Positions 15,846-23,770 of a DNA stretch of 64,000 nt are shown one piece after another; positions within the stretch are counted from its first letter, which is position 1; each line of letters starts with the position of its first letter. The notes below the pieces were generated by a model. The model had not been told where the DNA came from. It ran no database searches and was given only the letters and a program-made list of their open reading frames with translations. The position numbers and the translations under genes are program-made. The DNA lies in assembly GCF_004765795.1 (NCBI RefSeq), contig NZ_SBIV01000001.1:682001-746000 (forward strand), written 5' to 3'. This stretch comes from Halorussus marinus. Lineage in GTDB: Archaea > Halobacteriota > Halobacteria > Halobacteriales > Haladaptataceae.

Positions 15846-18098
15846 ATGTCGAACAAGCGGTCGTTACAGTTTCGCAGACAGTTCCTCAGGGCGGGCCTCG
15901 CGGGTTCGATGCTTGGGCTGGCGGGGTGTGCGCGGCTCGCGCAAGTCCAGGAGTCCGACGGCGAACCGGAGCCGACCGAGGCGCCGGATCCGAACTTAGA
16001 GAGCGCGCGGTTCCGCTTCGAGTACGACGAGCGAGCCCGGCGGGTCGCGATCACCTACCGGGGCGGCGCACGGATCGTCGGCGGCGATCTCCAGATCCGA
16101 TCTACTACCGGGAAACAGATCGCCTGGTCGCAGCTCGGGTCGACGACGGCCGACACCGACGAGCCGATTCGGGCGGACGCGACCGCGAAGCTGGGGGCGT
16201 CGATTCTCAACTGGGACGATCCGGTCGACGCCGGGACGACGATCCGGCTGGTCTACACGGGCCAAGACGCGCCGGCCACGCTCGGGCGCTTCACGGCGTC
16301 GGGGACGACGACGCTCACGACCACCGTGCGCTCGACACCGACGACGGCAGCCACGACCGCCCCGACGACCGATTCGGCGACCACCACCCGATCGACTACC
16401 GCGTCCACGACGACCACGCCCGACGAGACCCCGCCGTCTATCAGAGCGCTGAGCGTCGCGAACACCGGCGACGACACCCTCAGGATCTCGTTCGACTCCA
16501 GCGAGCGACTCGCCGCGATCCGGGCCCGGATCAGCGGCGCCGCGTCGGTCACGCTGACCGCCAGCGACTTCGATGCCAGTCGAACCGGCGACGCCTACAC
16601 CTACGAGGCGACCTATCAGGCCACGACGACCGGCACGTTCACGGTCACGCTCACCCGCGCCGTCGACGCGAGCGGGAACGACGGCGCCGGGACCGACGAG
16701 GCCAGCGTGACGATCGAGACCGACGGCTCCGGGGACCCCGTCGCCGGCGACCAACTCCTCGCGCGCTGGCCGCTCCGGGACGGACTGGGCGATTCGGTCG
16801 GCGGCCACGACGCGAGCGTCGACCGCGGCGATCCCACTTCGGACACGTTCGCCGGCCGGTCGGCGACCGCGTTCCACGGCGACGTCGGCGCCCGGATCAG
16901 TCGCGGCGACCACGGCGAACTGAGTCTCCTCGGTCGAAACGACGGAGCGTGTTCGTTCAGTACGTGGGTCCTCTTCGACACCGACGCGGGCGGTCGGCCG
17001 TACGACAGCGGCGAGACGGCGGTTCACACTCTGCTCCGGAACGACACGGGCTACGTCATCACCGGAGCGCCGGCCGAAGACGCAGACGGCGTCGACATCG
17101 GCTTCGCGATCCGCGACGTCGGCGCCAGCGCCGCCCAGAAGTACACTATGCCCGACGGCGACAACGTCGTCGTCTCGACCGGCGAGTGGCACCACGTCGC
17201 CGTCGTCGTCGACCCGACGAACTCCGTCCGGATCTACGTCGACGGCGACCGCGAGTTCAGCGACGACTCGATGGACGGGTACAGCGAGCAAAACAGCGAC
17301 TACTGGAGCGACCTGACGCTGGGCAGTTGGTACGGCGGCAACCCCGCCAAGTGGGCGAACATTCTGAACGGGAAGCTCTCGGACTTCCGCATCTACGAGA
17401 CGGGACTCTCGGAGTCCCAGATCTCTCGGATACACGAGGCCGGCGCGACCGGCGAGTCGAACTCCGACGAACTGTCCGCGCCGATCTCGGCGGAACACGG
17501 ACTCGCACACCACGACGGCGTCGTGTACGGCGTCTCCGACGGACAGATACTCGCGTACGACCTCGAGGCCGACGAGATCACCGACCGGATCTCGACGCCG
17601 AGCGACGGTCAGCCCGAGGGGCTCGCGTACGGGAACGGCTCGCTCTGGTTCGCCGACGCGATCGCCTCGGACTACGACGGGAAGATCGTCGAACTCGACC
17701 CCGCGACGGGGGACGTCGAGTCCGAGATCTCGACGTCCTGGGACCCCCGCGGGCTCGCGTTCGGTGGCGGATCCCTCTGGGCCGTCGACATCACGGGGAA
17801 CAACGTCGTCGCCTTCGACCCCGACGGGACCGAACAGGGGTCGTTCAGTACCGCCGACGTCTCGTGGGGCCAGGGACTCGCCTACGCCGACGGCTCGCTG
17901 TGGCTCGGCAACGACTGCGACGGCGACGGCTGTACCGTCTCGCTCCGGGAGTTCGACACCGACGGGAGCCTCATCCAGCGGACCGACCGGCGCAGCGCCA
18001 GTCCCACCACGGGGTACGGCGGCCTCGCGGCGACCGATTCGAAGCTCCTCGGTCCGAGTTCCGACGGCTCCGTGACCGAACTCCGAACGCTCGAGTAG
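15846..18098 (+). CDS. large Tat lipoprotein with pilin-like, LamG and beta-propeller parts
   Basis: A 750-residue exported protein. RRQFLRAG (10-17) and the lipobox ending at Cys28 mark a Tat lipoprotein. Residues about 50-150 resemble the beta domain of archaeal type IV pilins (VAITYRGG, then LGSTTAD-type strands). A Thr-rich linker (about 150-200) is followed by an Ig-like domain (about 200-295), a LamG/concanavalin-like domain (about 303-510, with GEWHHVAVVVD and VRIYVDGD) and a C-terminal propeller in which GLAYGNGSLWFAD, GLAFGGGSLWAVD and GLAYADGSLWLGN recur at roughly 45-residue spacing. The design suggests a surface adhesin or glycan-binding protein. The Met at 15846 is chosen because the Tat signal starts there. 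Confidence 0.78.
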   Translation: MSNKRSLQFRRQFLRAGLAGSMLGLAGCARLAQVQESDGEPEPTEAPDPNLESARFRFEYDERARRVAITYRGGARIVGGDLQIRSTTGKQIAWSQLGSTTADTDEPIRADATAKLGASILNWDDPVDAGTTIRLVYTGQDAPATLGRFTASGTTTLTTTVRSTPTTAATTAPTTDSATTTRSTTASTTTTPDETPPSIRALSVANTGDDTLRISFDSSERLAAIRARISGAASVTLTASDFDASRTGDAYTYEATYQATTTGTFTVTLTRAVDASGNDGAGTDEASVTIETDGSGDPVAGDQLLARWPLRDGLGDSVGGHDASVDRGDPTSDTFAGRSATAFHGDVGARISRGDHGELSLLGRNDGACSFSTWVLFDTDAGGRPYDSGETAVHTLLRNDTGYVITGAPAEDADGVDIGFAIRDVGASAAQKYTMPDGDNVVVSTGEWHHVAVVVDPTNSVRIYVDGDREFSDDSMDGYSEQNSDYWSDLTLGSWYGGNPAKWANILNGKLSDFRIYETGLSESQISRIHEAGATGESNSDELSAPISAEHGLAHHDGVVYGVSDGQILAYDLEADEITDRISTPSDGQPEGLAYGNGSLWFADAIASDYDGKIVELDPATGDVESEISTSWDPRGLAFGGGSLWAVDITGNNVVAFDPDGTEQGSFSTADVSWGQGLAYADGSLWLGNDCDGDGCTVSLREFDTDGSLIQRTDRRSASPTTGYGGLAATDSKLLGPSSDGSVTELRTLE

Positions 18099-18367
18099 GC
18101 CGGTCGAGTCGGTCGCGATCGGCTCGTTCGGCTGACACTCGTGCTGTGGCGTCGGGCCGACCGAGACGGCCGCGCCATCCAAAGCATCGTCGACCGCCGG
18201 ACACGGGACCGCGAGTTCGTCGTCTTCTCCCCGATTACCGGCGCCTCGCGGACCCATCTCCTGAGGAGTAGATGGTAAGCAGGGACGCGAGACGTCGGTG
18301 GCCAAATCCGGCATCCGGCCGCTCCGTTCGTTCACATTTAGATAGATAGAGTATGTAGGATGAAATA

Positions 18368-19027
18368 ATGGCGCGAGACGAGCCGTGGCAAGACGTTCCT
18401 CTGGAGGACGGAGAGACGATGCTCCATTCGGAGTTTCTGAACGCAGACGAACTCGCACCACAAGACCAGAATACGGTGTCTGAAGCCCTCGAAAAGGCGA
18501 TATTCGGCATCTCCAAAAACGACCTCGACAGTCACGTCCACACACTGATGGCGGAGTTGGACACCGACGAGCCTCTATCGGACGGAGAACGCGACGTACT
18601 GATCGCTCAGATAGACGCGCTATTAGACAAGCGACTGGAACTCCGACATCGTGAATTGCTGTGGCTGAAGCGGATCGTGATCGGCGCCGGGTTCGTAATA
18701 ACGTGGATCGGGTCCGCCCGCGAAATCGAGTTACTCCCACCGATCACGATACCGGGAAATCCGTTTGCTGGCGTGGTTCCGTTTTTGCTTTCGCGTTCGA
18801 ACCTGATTCTGGCTCTGCTCGGAGTTTCCTTGACGCTACTGGGACTCCTCTTTACCGTCCGGACGCCCAAACCCCTCTCCGGGGAGCGAACGCGCCACCA
18901 CCTCCAGCGCGTGAAGTCGAATCAAGACCAGATGCAGGACGTCCTCGAACAGCAGACGGAGTTTCTCGAAGCCCTCCAGGACCAATCCCGAGCTATCGAA
19001 CGGATCGAGTCGGAGTTTGAGACCTAA
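18368..19027 (+). CDS. two-helix membrane protein with C-terminal coiled coil, unknown
   Basis: A 219-residue protein: an acidic, helical N-terminal part (1-90), two transmembrane helices (about 98-115 and 135-165) and a C-terminal Gln/Glu-rich coiled coil (about 180-219) that should face the cytoplasm. An ATTTAGATAG stretch 23-32 nt before the ATG is a good TATA box. GC content is visibly lower than in flanking genes, and the gene lies on the 3' side of tRNA-Trp, suggesting acquired DNA. I do not recognise a family; holin-like or membrane-sensor roles are possible but unsupported. Confidence 0.65.
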   Translation: MARDEPWQDVPLEDGETMLHSEFLNADELAPQDQNTVSEALEKAIFGISKNDLDSHVHTLMAELDTDEPLSDGERDVLIAQIDALLDKRLELRHRELLWLKRIVIGAGFVITWIGSAREIELLPPITIPGNPFAGVVPFLLSRSNLILALLGVSLTLLGLLFTVRTPKPLSGERTRHHLQRVKSNQDQMQDVLEQQTEFLEALQDQSRAIERIESEFET

Positions 19028-19172
19028 AAGCCGAACTGGAAGACGAATAGAAGACGCCCAGTAGACCGGGTAACTCCGGGAAGCTACGGCTACCGGCTAC
19101 GACGGCCGTGAGCAGGGCACCTGCGAGCGTGAAGGCGACGAGTTTGTTATCGGGGACTGGAATGGACACCAT
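18993..19172 (-). CDS. possible small membrane protein, doubtful
   Basis: A 59-codon frame starting at the ATG at 19172, beginning MVSIPVPDNKLVAFTLAG and containing one hydrophobic segment (about 11-27), then a Ser-rich tail. It overlaps the 3' end of the 18.4-kb membrane protein by 35 bp on the opposite strand. The hydrophobic part lies outside the overlap, so it is not simply a shadow of that gene. No clear promoter is visible. It may be real or a chance frame. Confidence 0.25.
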   Translation of the reverse strand: MVSIPVPDNKLVAFTLAGALLTAVVAGSRSFPELPGLLGVFYSSSSSAFRSQTPTRSVR

Positions 19173-19407
19173 CAGTTACACCCCGTTTGTGAATCGCTCG
19201 CTACTGCGTGTCGGTCGTTTTTTTCTTGCCATTGCAAATAGGCGGTGAGGACCGCCTCAGTAAACCGTTCGCGTCCAACTCTCGAACCTTCGTACACCTA
19301 TCGAATCGAAAGGGACACTGGCTATCGTCCCGACGCGTGCTGTCTGGCGCCACGACTGCAACGACCAGGATGGGACGAGTCTTCGTGACCGCAGTCTCGA
19401 ACGCCGC
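19028..19407. other. intergenic stretch of the tRNA-Trp patch
   Basis: About 380 bp with lower GC. Apart from the doubtful small minus-strand frame and a run of seven T residues, I see no convincing gene, repeat or RNA here. Confidence 0.5.
19218..19224 (+). terminator. T-run, possible terminator
   Basis: Seven consecutive T residues on the plus strand, about 190 bp after the stop of the two-helix membrane protein. Archaeal termination commonly occurs at such U-tracts without a hairpin. No stem precedes it. Confidence 0.3.
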
Positions 19408-19690
19408 CTACTCCTCCAGCACGATCTGCTCGCGCGGCATCGTCTCGCCGGACTTCTGATCGTAGATCTCCCAGAACTCGGAATCGTCATCCAACTGGTT
19501 TGCACAGGCTCGACACCCCATGTGGTTGTTCGTCATCTCCCACGGTGTGTGGCCGTTTGGCGTAGATATCGCGGGCCGGGCAACTCGGGAGGTGATCCTG
19601 AATTCCCTGCTGGTCGCGAATCTGAGTGCCACAGAGCGCGCATTCGTGGTGATGACTGTGGTTTTCCCGCTCTCGTAGTGGCGGTACTCG
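19408..19690 (-). pseudogene. frameshifted small zinc-finger protein gene
   Basis: Two overlapping minus-strand frames each encode half of a zinc-binding protein. The upstream frame contains HECALCGTQIRDQQG then IQDHLPSC, a C-x2-C ... H-x4-C finger; it runs into a stop about 40 codons later. The downstream frame, entered about one base away near 19541-19552 (a CACACACCG stretch), contains TPWEMTNNHMGCRACANQL and ends PREQIVLEE. Joining them at that point gives one plausible double-finger protein. Alternatively the second part is an independent 42-residue gene starting at 19536. It sits just beyond the 3' end of tRNA-Trp, in a lower-GC patch. A sequencing error cannot be excluded. Confidence 0.45.
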
Positions 19691-19795
19691 ATCACGCCGA
19701 CCACCCCGAAGATGACCCGAGAACGACAGCTACGACTCTTACGGGTTTACGTCGCTTGGTGACACCAGAAACCTTCGCAACGCTTAATTTCAGAA

Positions 19796-19970
19796 TGGGG
19801 TCGGAGGGATTTGAACCCCCGATCGACTGATATCTCCGGTGCGCCTCGGAACTCCAGAGGGTCGTCAACGCGGTCGATGATCAGTCGACCGCTCGGTATA
19901 TCAGCTGGAGTTTCGTCCCGGGCGCGTAGCCTCTGGAGTCAGTCGCCATCCCTGACTTGGCCACGACCCC
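19796..19970 (-). tRNA. tRNA-Trp (CCA) with a 101-nt intron
   Basis: The acceptor stem GGGGTCG (5') pairs perfectly with CGACCCC (3'), followed by discriminator A; CCA is not encoded. The anticodon stem is ACTGA/TCAGT with loop CTCCAGA. Exon 1 is 19970-19933 (ending at G37), exon 2 is 19831-19796; joined they give 74 nt. The intron between positions 37 and 38 is the site and approximate size known for haloarchaeal tRNA-Trp, spliced at a bulge-helix-bulge by the tRNA endonuclease. The splice points are assigned from the required anticodon stem; a shift of a base or two is possible. Confidence 0.93.
19832..19932 (-). ncRNA. box C/D 2'-O-methylation guide within the tRNA-Trp intron
   Basis: The intron contains box-C-like GGACGAA near its 5' part, a C'-like TTGACGA (19868-19862) and a degenerate D box CCGA (19849-19846). 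The segment just before that D box (CTCTGGAGT, 19859-19851) is complementary to the anticodon arm, and the base five nucleotides upstream of D pairs with C34. A second segment (GGTCGACTGAT, about 19890-19880) is complementary to exon 2 around U39. This matches the established haloarchaeal mechanism in which the tRNA-Trp intron guides methylation of C34 and U39. The D and D' boxes deviate from consensus. Confidence 0.7.
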
Positions 19971-20014
19971 GCAGCCATTCGTTGGTCCATCCGCATTAAA
20001 GGGGTTTCGATTGC

Positions 20015-20242
20015 TTACTCGCGGTCGGTGTCCGACCAGTCACAACCCTGACACTTCCACCCGGTGACGAACGCGGTCACGCTGGGCATGTAGCCGACTT
20101 CGAGCACGTCGCCGCCACACTCCGGACACTCGCGGTCGGCGGCTTCGATGGCTTCGGCGTCCATTACGTCCTCACCCTCGATCAACTCGGCGAGGGAGTT
20201 CGGCGTGACCATCCGGCCCTGCACGACGCGGTTGTCTGGCAT
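20015..20242 (-). CDS. small haloarchaeal zinc-ribbon protein (DUF5795-like)
   Basis: A 75-residue protein with CPECGG (about 40-45) and CQGCDW (about 65-70), a four-cysteine zinc ribbon, in front of an acidic DTDRE end. The sequence (MPDNRVVQGRMVTPNSLAELI at the start, quoted only in part as NRVVQGRMVTP) matches what I remember of the haloarchaea-wide DUF5795 family; function unknown. The Met at 20242 is chosen because that is the family N-terminus. It lies 45 bp downstream of the DUF5794-like membrane gene on the same strand, probably one transcript, and its stop is 45 bp from the 5' end of tRNA-Trp. Confidence 0.75.
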   Translation of the reverse strand: MPDNRVVQGRMVTPNSLAELIEGEDVMDAEAIEAADRECPECGGDVLEVGYMPSVTAFVTGWKCQGCDWSDTDRE

Positions 20243-20286
20243 ACGAGATGCAACTCGGTCCGGCGGGGTAAGCTTTCCCGTCCGGG

Positions 20287-21207
20287 TCACAGCCACGGTT
20301 CGCGGGTGTCGTCGGCCTCGCCGGGGTAGCCGTAGGAGGGCTCGTCGGACGGCGAGTCGCCCGCGCCGTCGGTCGCGAGCGCGCCGGCGCCACCGCCGGC
20401 CACCCCGGAGTCGTCGGTCGCCCCCGCCGCTTCGGTCTCGGTGACCGTCCCGTCGACGACGTCGTCGGTGTCATCGTCCTCGCTGGCATCGCCCGGGTCG
20501 AACGCGAGCAGCGTGGTGACTCCGAGCACTGCCAGCGGGGCGTTGCCGGGCGCGAGGCCGAGCAGGCTCAGCGGTAGCACGCCCAGCGCGACCGCGCTCC
20601 CGAACCGGAAGCGGTCGATGTCGACCACGCCGCGGAGCCACGGCGAGGTCAACGCGACCAACAGCGCGAACCCGACCCCGGTCGCGGCCGCGCCCGTAGC
20701 CCGGAGGATGAGTCCGTAGTTCACGATCCCCACCTCGAACCCGGACGGTTCGAAGGTCGCGATCATTCCGAGACCGACGATGACGCCGGGTCCGGGCAGA
20801 TACTCTCCGATGCGGGAACTCGCGGTCTTCGCGGCGATCGCCAGCATGACCAGCGCGGCGAAGCGCTTGAACGTCTCGGTGTCGAGCACGCTCTCGATGG
20901 TCGGCGCGAACGCGGCTTCGAGGGCCGCGAGCGCGATGACCCCGACGCCGACCGTCAGGACGATTCCGGCCTGCTCGCGAGGCGTGCCGTCCATCTCGGC
21001 GAGGATGACCGCGACCGTGGCGCTCCCGCCGAAGACGAGGAGCCCGACCTGCAGGACGCCGGTGACGGTGTCGACGCCCCCCGCAAGCACCAGCGCCGGG
21101 AAGATGCCGTCTAACAGCGGGAGACCCATGACGGTGGCGAGCAGTTTCGTCGCGCCACCTACCTGCCGCTCCAGGCGAAGTGCGACCGGGTGCTGTGAAC
21201 TACTCAT
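20287..21207 (-). CDS. polytopic membrane protein (DUF5794-like)
   Basis: A 306-residue protein with about seven hydrophobic helices over residues 20-235 and a long acidic, Gly-rich C-terminal tail (about 240-306) that is probably cytoplasmic and disordered. It corresponds to what I recall as the haloarchaeal DUF5794 family. No catalytic motif is seen. It precedes the zinc-ribbon gene on the same strand; pairing of the two is likely meaningful because both belong to narrow haloarchaeal families, but the role is unknown. Confidence 0.75.
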   Translation of the reverse strand: MSSSQHPVALRLERQVGGATKLLATVMGLPLLDGIFPALVLAGGVDTVTGVLQVGLLVFGGSATVAVILAEMDGTPREQAGIVLTVGVGVIALAALEAAFAPTIESVLDTETFKRFAALVMLAIAAKTASSRIGEYLPGPGVIVGLGMIATFEPSGFEVGIVNYGLILRATGAAATGVGFALLVALTSPWLRGVVDIDRFRFGSAVALGVLPLSLLGLAPGNAPLAVLGVTTLLAFDPGDASEDDDTDDVVDGTVTETEAAGATDDSGVAGGGAGALATDGAGDSPSDEPSYGYPGEADDTREPWL

Positions 21208-21669
21208 GACCCGCTAGCTGGGGTGGCCGTAACCATCGGCCGAGTGGTGGTCGCGGTATCTGGGGCGGAGGTCTCGGGCGTCAGTCCGCCGTCGTCCCGC
21301 GAGAAGGTTCCCTACCAGTGTAAAAATCGACGTGCATGTCCATTTAAATGGAGCGCCGGAGTCGGAACTCGTCTGACCGGCAATGCACGGTGCAGTGGGA
21401 CTGGCAGAGTCCATACCTCTACCGAATCGCGTTTTGAGCATAAAAGTTGCGTGAGAGTGAACCTCAGGCGAAACAATACTGTAGATTTACCCCCGATCTA
21501 ATTGAACAATCGAAGTTCCGACCGCATTTATTTCTACGATAATTACTTAGAGTAGAAGTACCCCATGTTTTTCAAAGTCAATCCATATTCATGTACAATC
21601 TCGGAGTGAGAACCCGCCGAAGGGACAGCATCTCGCAACGTTTTTGAGTCGGGGGTGCGTTCGGCTTAT
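21208..21669. other. long AT-richer intergenic region before guaB
   Basis: About 460 bp without a convincing gene. The right 200 bp is markedly AT-rich for this genome. A TTTTTGAG stretch at 21641-21648 lies 22-29 nt before the guaB ATG and is the probable TATA box for a leaderless guaB transcript. An ATTTAAAT palindrome lies near 21340. A small RNA in the AT-rich part is possible; nothing diagnostic is visible. Confidence 0.5.
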
Positions 21670-23163
21670 ATGGCGAGAGATTCTCACCCCGAAGGGCAGT
21701 ACACCGACAAGCTGCGCGTCCCCGAGGCACTGACGTTCGACGACGTGTTACTCCGACCGAAAGAGAGCCGCGTCGAACCTGACGACGCCGACGTGAGCAC
21801 GAAGGTCTCGACGAACGTCGAGCTCGAAGTGCCGGTCCTCTCGGCGGCGATGGACACGGTGACCCGGAGCGAACTCGCGATCGCGATGGCCCGCCACGGC
21901 GGACTCGGCGTGCTCCACCGGAACATGGACGTCGACGAGGTCGTCGCCGAAGTCGAGCGCGTCAAGCGCGCCGACGAGCTCATCATCCGCGACGTCGTGA
22001 CCGCCAGCCCCGACCAGACCGTCCGGGCGGTCGATCGGATGATGGAGTCCGAGGGTGTCTCCGGCGCCCCCGTCGTCGACGAGGACGACGAGGTGCTGGG
22101 GATCATCTCCGGGACGGACATCCGCCCGTATCTGGAGGTCGGCGAGTCCGACGAGGTCCGCGAGGCGATGACCGACGAGGTCATCACCGCCGGCGAGGAC
22201 GTGACCGCCCGCGAGGCGCTCGAACTGATGTACGAACACAAGATCGAGCGCGTCCCGGTCGTCGACGAGGAAAACCGACTGCTCGGGCTGGTCACGATGC
22301 AGGGCATCCTCCAGCGCCGGGAGTACGGCAACGCCGCCCGCGACGAGACGGGTCGGCTCCGGTGTGGCGTCGCCGTCGGCCCGTTCGAGACCGACCGCGC
22401 GGTCGCGGTCGACGAGGCCGACGCCGACGTGCTGTTCATCGACTGTGCGCACGCGCACAACCGCAACGTCATCGACGGCGCCCGCGAGATCAAAGCCGAG
22501 GTCGAGGCCGACGTGGTCGTCGGCAACATCGGCACCCGCGAGGCCGCCGAGGAGATCGTCGACTTCGCCGACGGGCTCAAGGTCGGGATCGGCCCGGGCT
22601 CGATCTGCACGACCCGAGTCGTCTCGGGCGCGGGGATGCCCCAGATCACCGCGGTCGCCGAGGTCGCGGACGTCGCCGCCGGCCGCGACGTGCCGGTGAT
22701 CGCCGACGGCGGCATCCGGTACTCCGGGGACGCGATCAAGGCGATCGCCGCCGGCGCCGACGCGGTCATGCTCGGCTCGTACTTCGCGGGCACCGACGAG
22801 GCGCCGGGGCGAGTCATCACCATCGACGGTAAAAAGTACAAGCAGTACAGGGGCATGGGGTCGGTCGGCGCGATGGCGTCGGGCGACGGCGACCGCTATC
22901 TCAAAGACGAGCCCGAGGACGACGACGAGTACGTCCCCGAGGGCGTCGAGGCCGCAAAGCCCTACAAGGGGAGTCTGGAGAGCGAACTCCACCAACTCGT
23001 CGGCGGGATGCAGTCCGGGATGGGCTACGTCGGCGCGGCGACGATCCCGGAGTTCAAAGAGCGCTCGGAGTTCGTTCGCGTCTCGGCGGCCGGCCAACAG
23101 GAGAGCCACCCCCACGACGTGATGATCACCGACGAGGCGCCCAACTACAGCCCGGGCGAGTGA
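21670..23163 (+). CDS. guaB: inosine-5'-monophosphate dehydrogenase
   Basis: A 497-residue IMPDH of full length. The TIM barrel is interrupted by a tandem CBS (Bateman) module at about residues 100-220. The active-site loop GSICTTR places the catalytic Cys at 313, and the flap/finger signatures DGGIRYSGD and KKYKQYRGMGS follow. It oxidises IMP to XMP with NAD, the committed step to GMP. The start at 21670 lies just behind a TATA-like stretch; a Met five codons upstream is less likely. Stand-alone gene. Confidence 0.96.
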   Translation: MARDSHPEGQYTDKLRVPEALTFDDVLLRPKESRVEPDDADVSTKVSTNVELEVPVLSAAMDTVTRSELAIAMARHGGLGVLHRNMDVDEVVAEVERVKRADELIIRDVVTASPDQTVRAVDRMMESEGVSGAPVVDEDDEVLGIISGTDIRPYLEVGESDEVREAMTDEVITAGEDVTAREALELMYEHKIERVPVVDEENRLLGLVTMQGILQRREYGNAARDETGRLRCGVAVGPFETDRAVAVDEADADVLFIDCAHAHNRNVIDGAREIKAEVEADVVVGNIGTREAAEEIVDFADGLKVGIGPGSICTTRVVSGAGMPQITAVAEVADVAAGRDVPVIADGGIRYSGDAIKAIAAGADAVMLGSYFAGTDEAPGRVITIDGKKYKQYRGMGSVGAMASGDGDRYLKDEPEDDDEYVPEGVEAAKPYKGSLESELHQLVGGMQSGMGYVGAATIPEFKERSEFVRVSAAGQQESHPHDVMITDEAPNYSPGE

Positions 23164-23251
23164 GCGCCCCCCGAGGCGAGGCGATCTGAGAGCGCGGCTG
23201 GCCCCCGTCGAGTAGAGAAGCGTTTTCGGCGTCGGACCCCTCGGTTCGTCC

Positions 23252-23692
23252 GTGATCCTCATCGTCTGCGGGCCGCCGGGCGCGGGCAAGACCACGATCG
23301 CGACCGGACTGTTCGACCGACTCGACGACGGCGACTTCGAACTGGTCCACTCCGAGGACTTCTCGCGGAACACCTACGATCGGCTGTACGATCGGGTGAG
23401 CGCCCATCAGAGCGCCGACTGGCTCCTCGACGGCACCTTCTACGACCGGGCGACACGCGAGCGGTTCCGAACCCTCCCCGACGCCCATCTGGTATCGGTC
23501 GCGGCGAGTCTGGAGACTTGCCTGAAGCGAAACCGAAACCGCGAGGACTCGATCGATCGCTGGGGCGTCCACGCGATGCATGCCGACTTCGAGGTGCCCC
23601 GCGACCCGGATCTGACACTCGACACCGAGCGACGGTCGGTCGAGGACGCGATCGACGCGCTGGCGCGGTACGTCCGGCGGACCCGGTCGTGA
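23252..23692 (+). CDS. P-loop kinase (adenylylsulfate/shikimate-kinase-like)
   Basis: A 146-residue P-loop NTPase beginning directly at the phosphate-binding strand, with Walker A GPPGAGKTT at 7-15 and a GTG start at 23252. A conserved Asp-Gly-Thr-Phe-Tyr (DGTFY) follows strand 3, typical of small-molecule kinases of the adenylylsulfate kinase/Zeta-toxin-like group. The lid has an R-x-x-R-E-D element. Substrate unknown; no toxin or antitoxin partner is adjacent. It lies 88 bp after guaB on the same strand. Confidence 0.7.
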   Translation: MILIVCGPPGAGKTTIATGLFDRLDDGDFELVHSEDFSRNTYDRLYDRVSAHQSADWLLDGTFYDRATRERFRTLPDAHLVSVAASLETCLKRNRNREDSIDRWGVHAMHADFEVPRDPDLTLDTERRSVEDAIDALARYVRRTRS

Positions 23693-23770
23693 GACCGACC
23701 GCACCCGTCGGTCGAAACACTCTCCGCCGTACGATAATTTAAGTATGCTTAGTCCTAAGACCGTCGACAG

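Noticed and set aside
18100..18290. A plus-strand frame with RRADRDGRAIQSIVDRR-like composition after the LamG lipoprotein
   Set aside because: No start codon, short, and no recognised motif; treated as intergenic.
15996..18740. A 914-codon minus-strand frame antisense to the LamG lipoprotein
   Set aside because: GC-bias shadow with Arg/Val-rich composition; the plus strand carries the Tat signal and domain motifs.
23752..23765. CTTAG/CTAAG inverted repeat before the 7TM kinase gene as an iron box
   Set aside because: It has only five-base arms with a 2-base spacer and does not match TTAGG-N4-CCTAA, so I do not call it a DtxR site.
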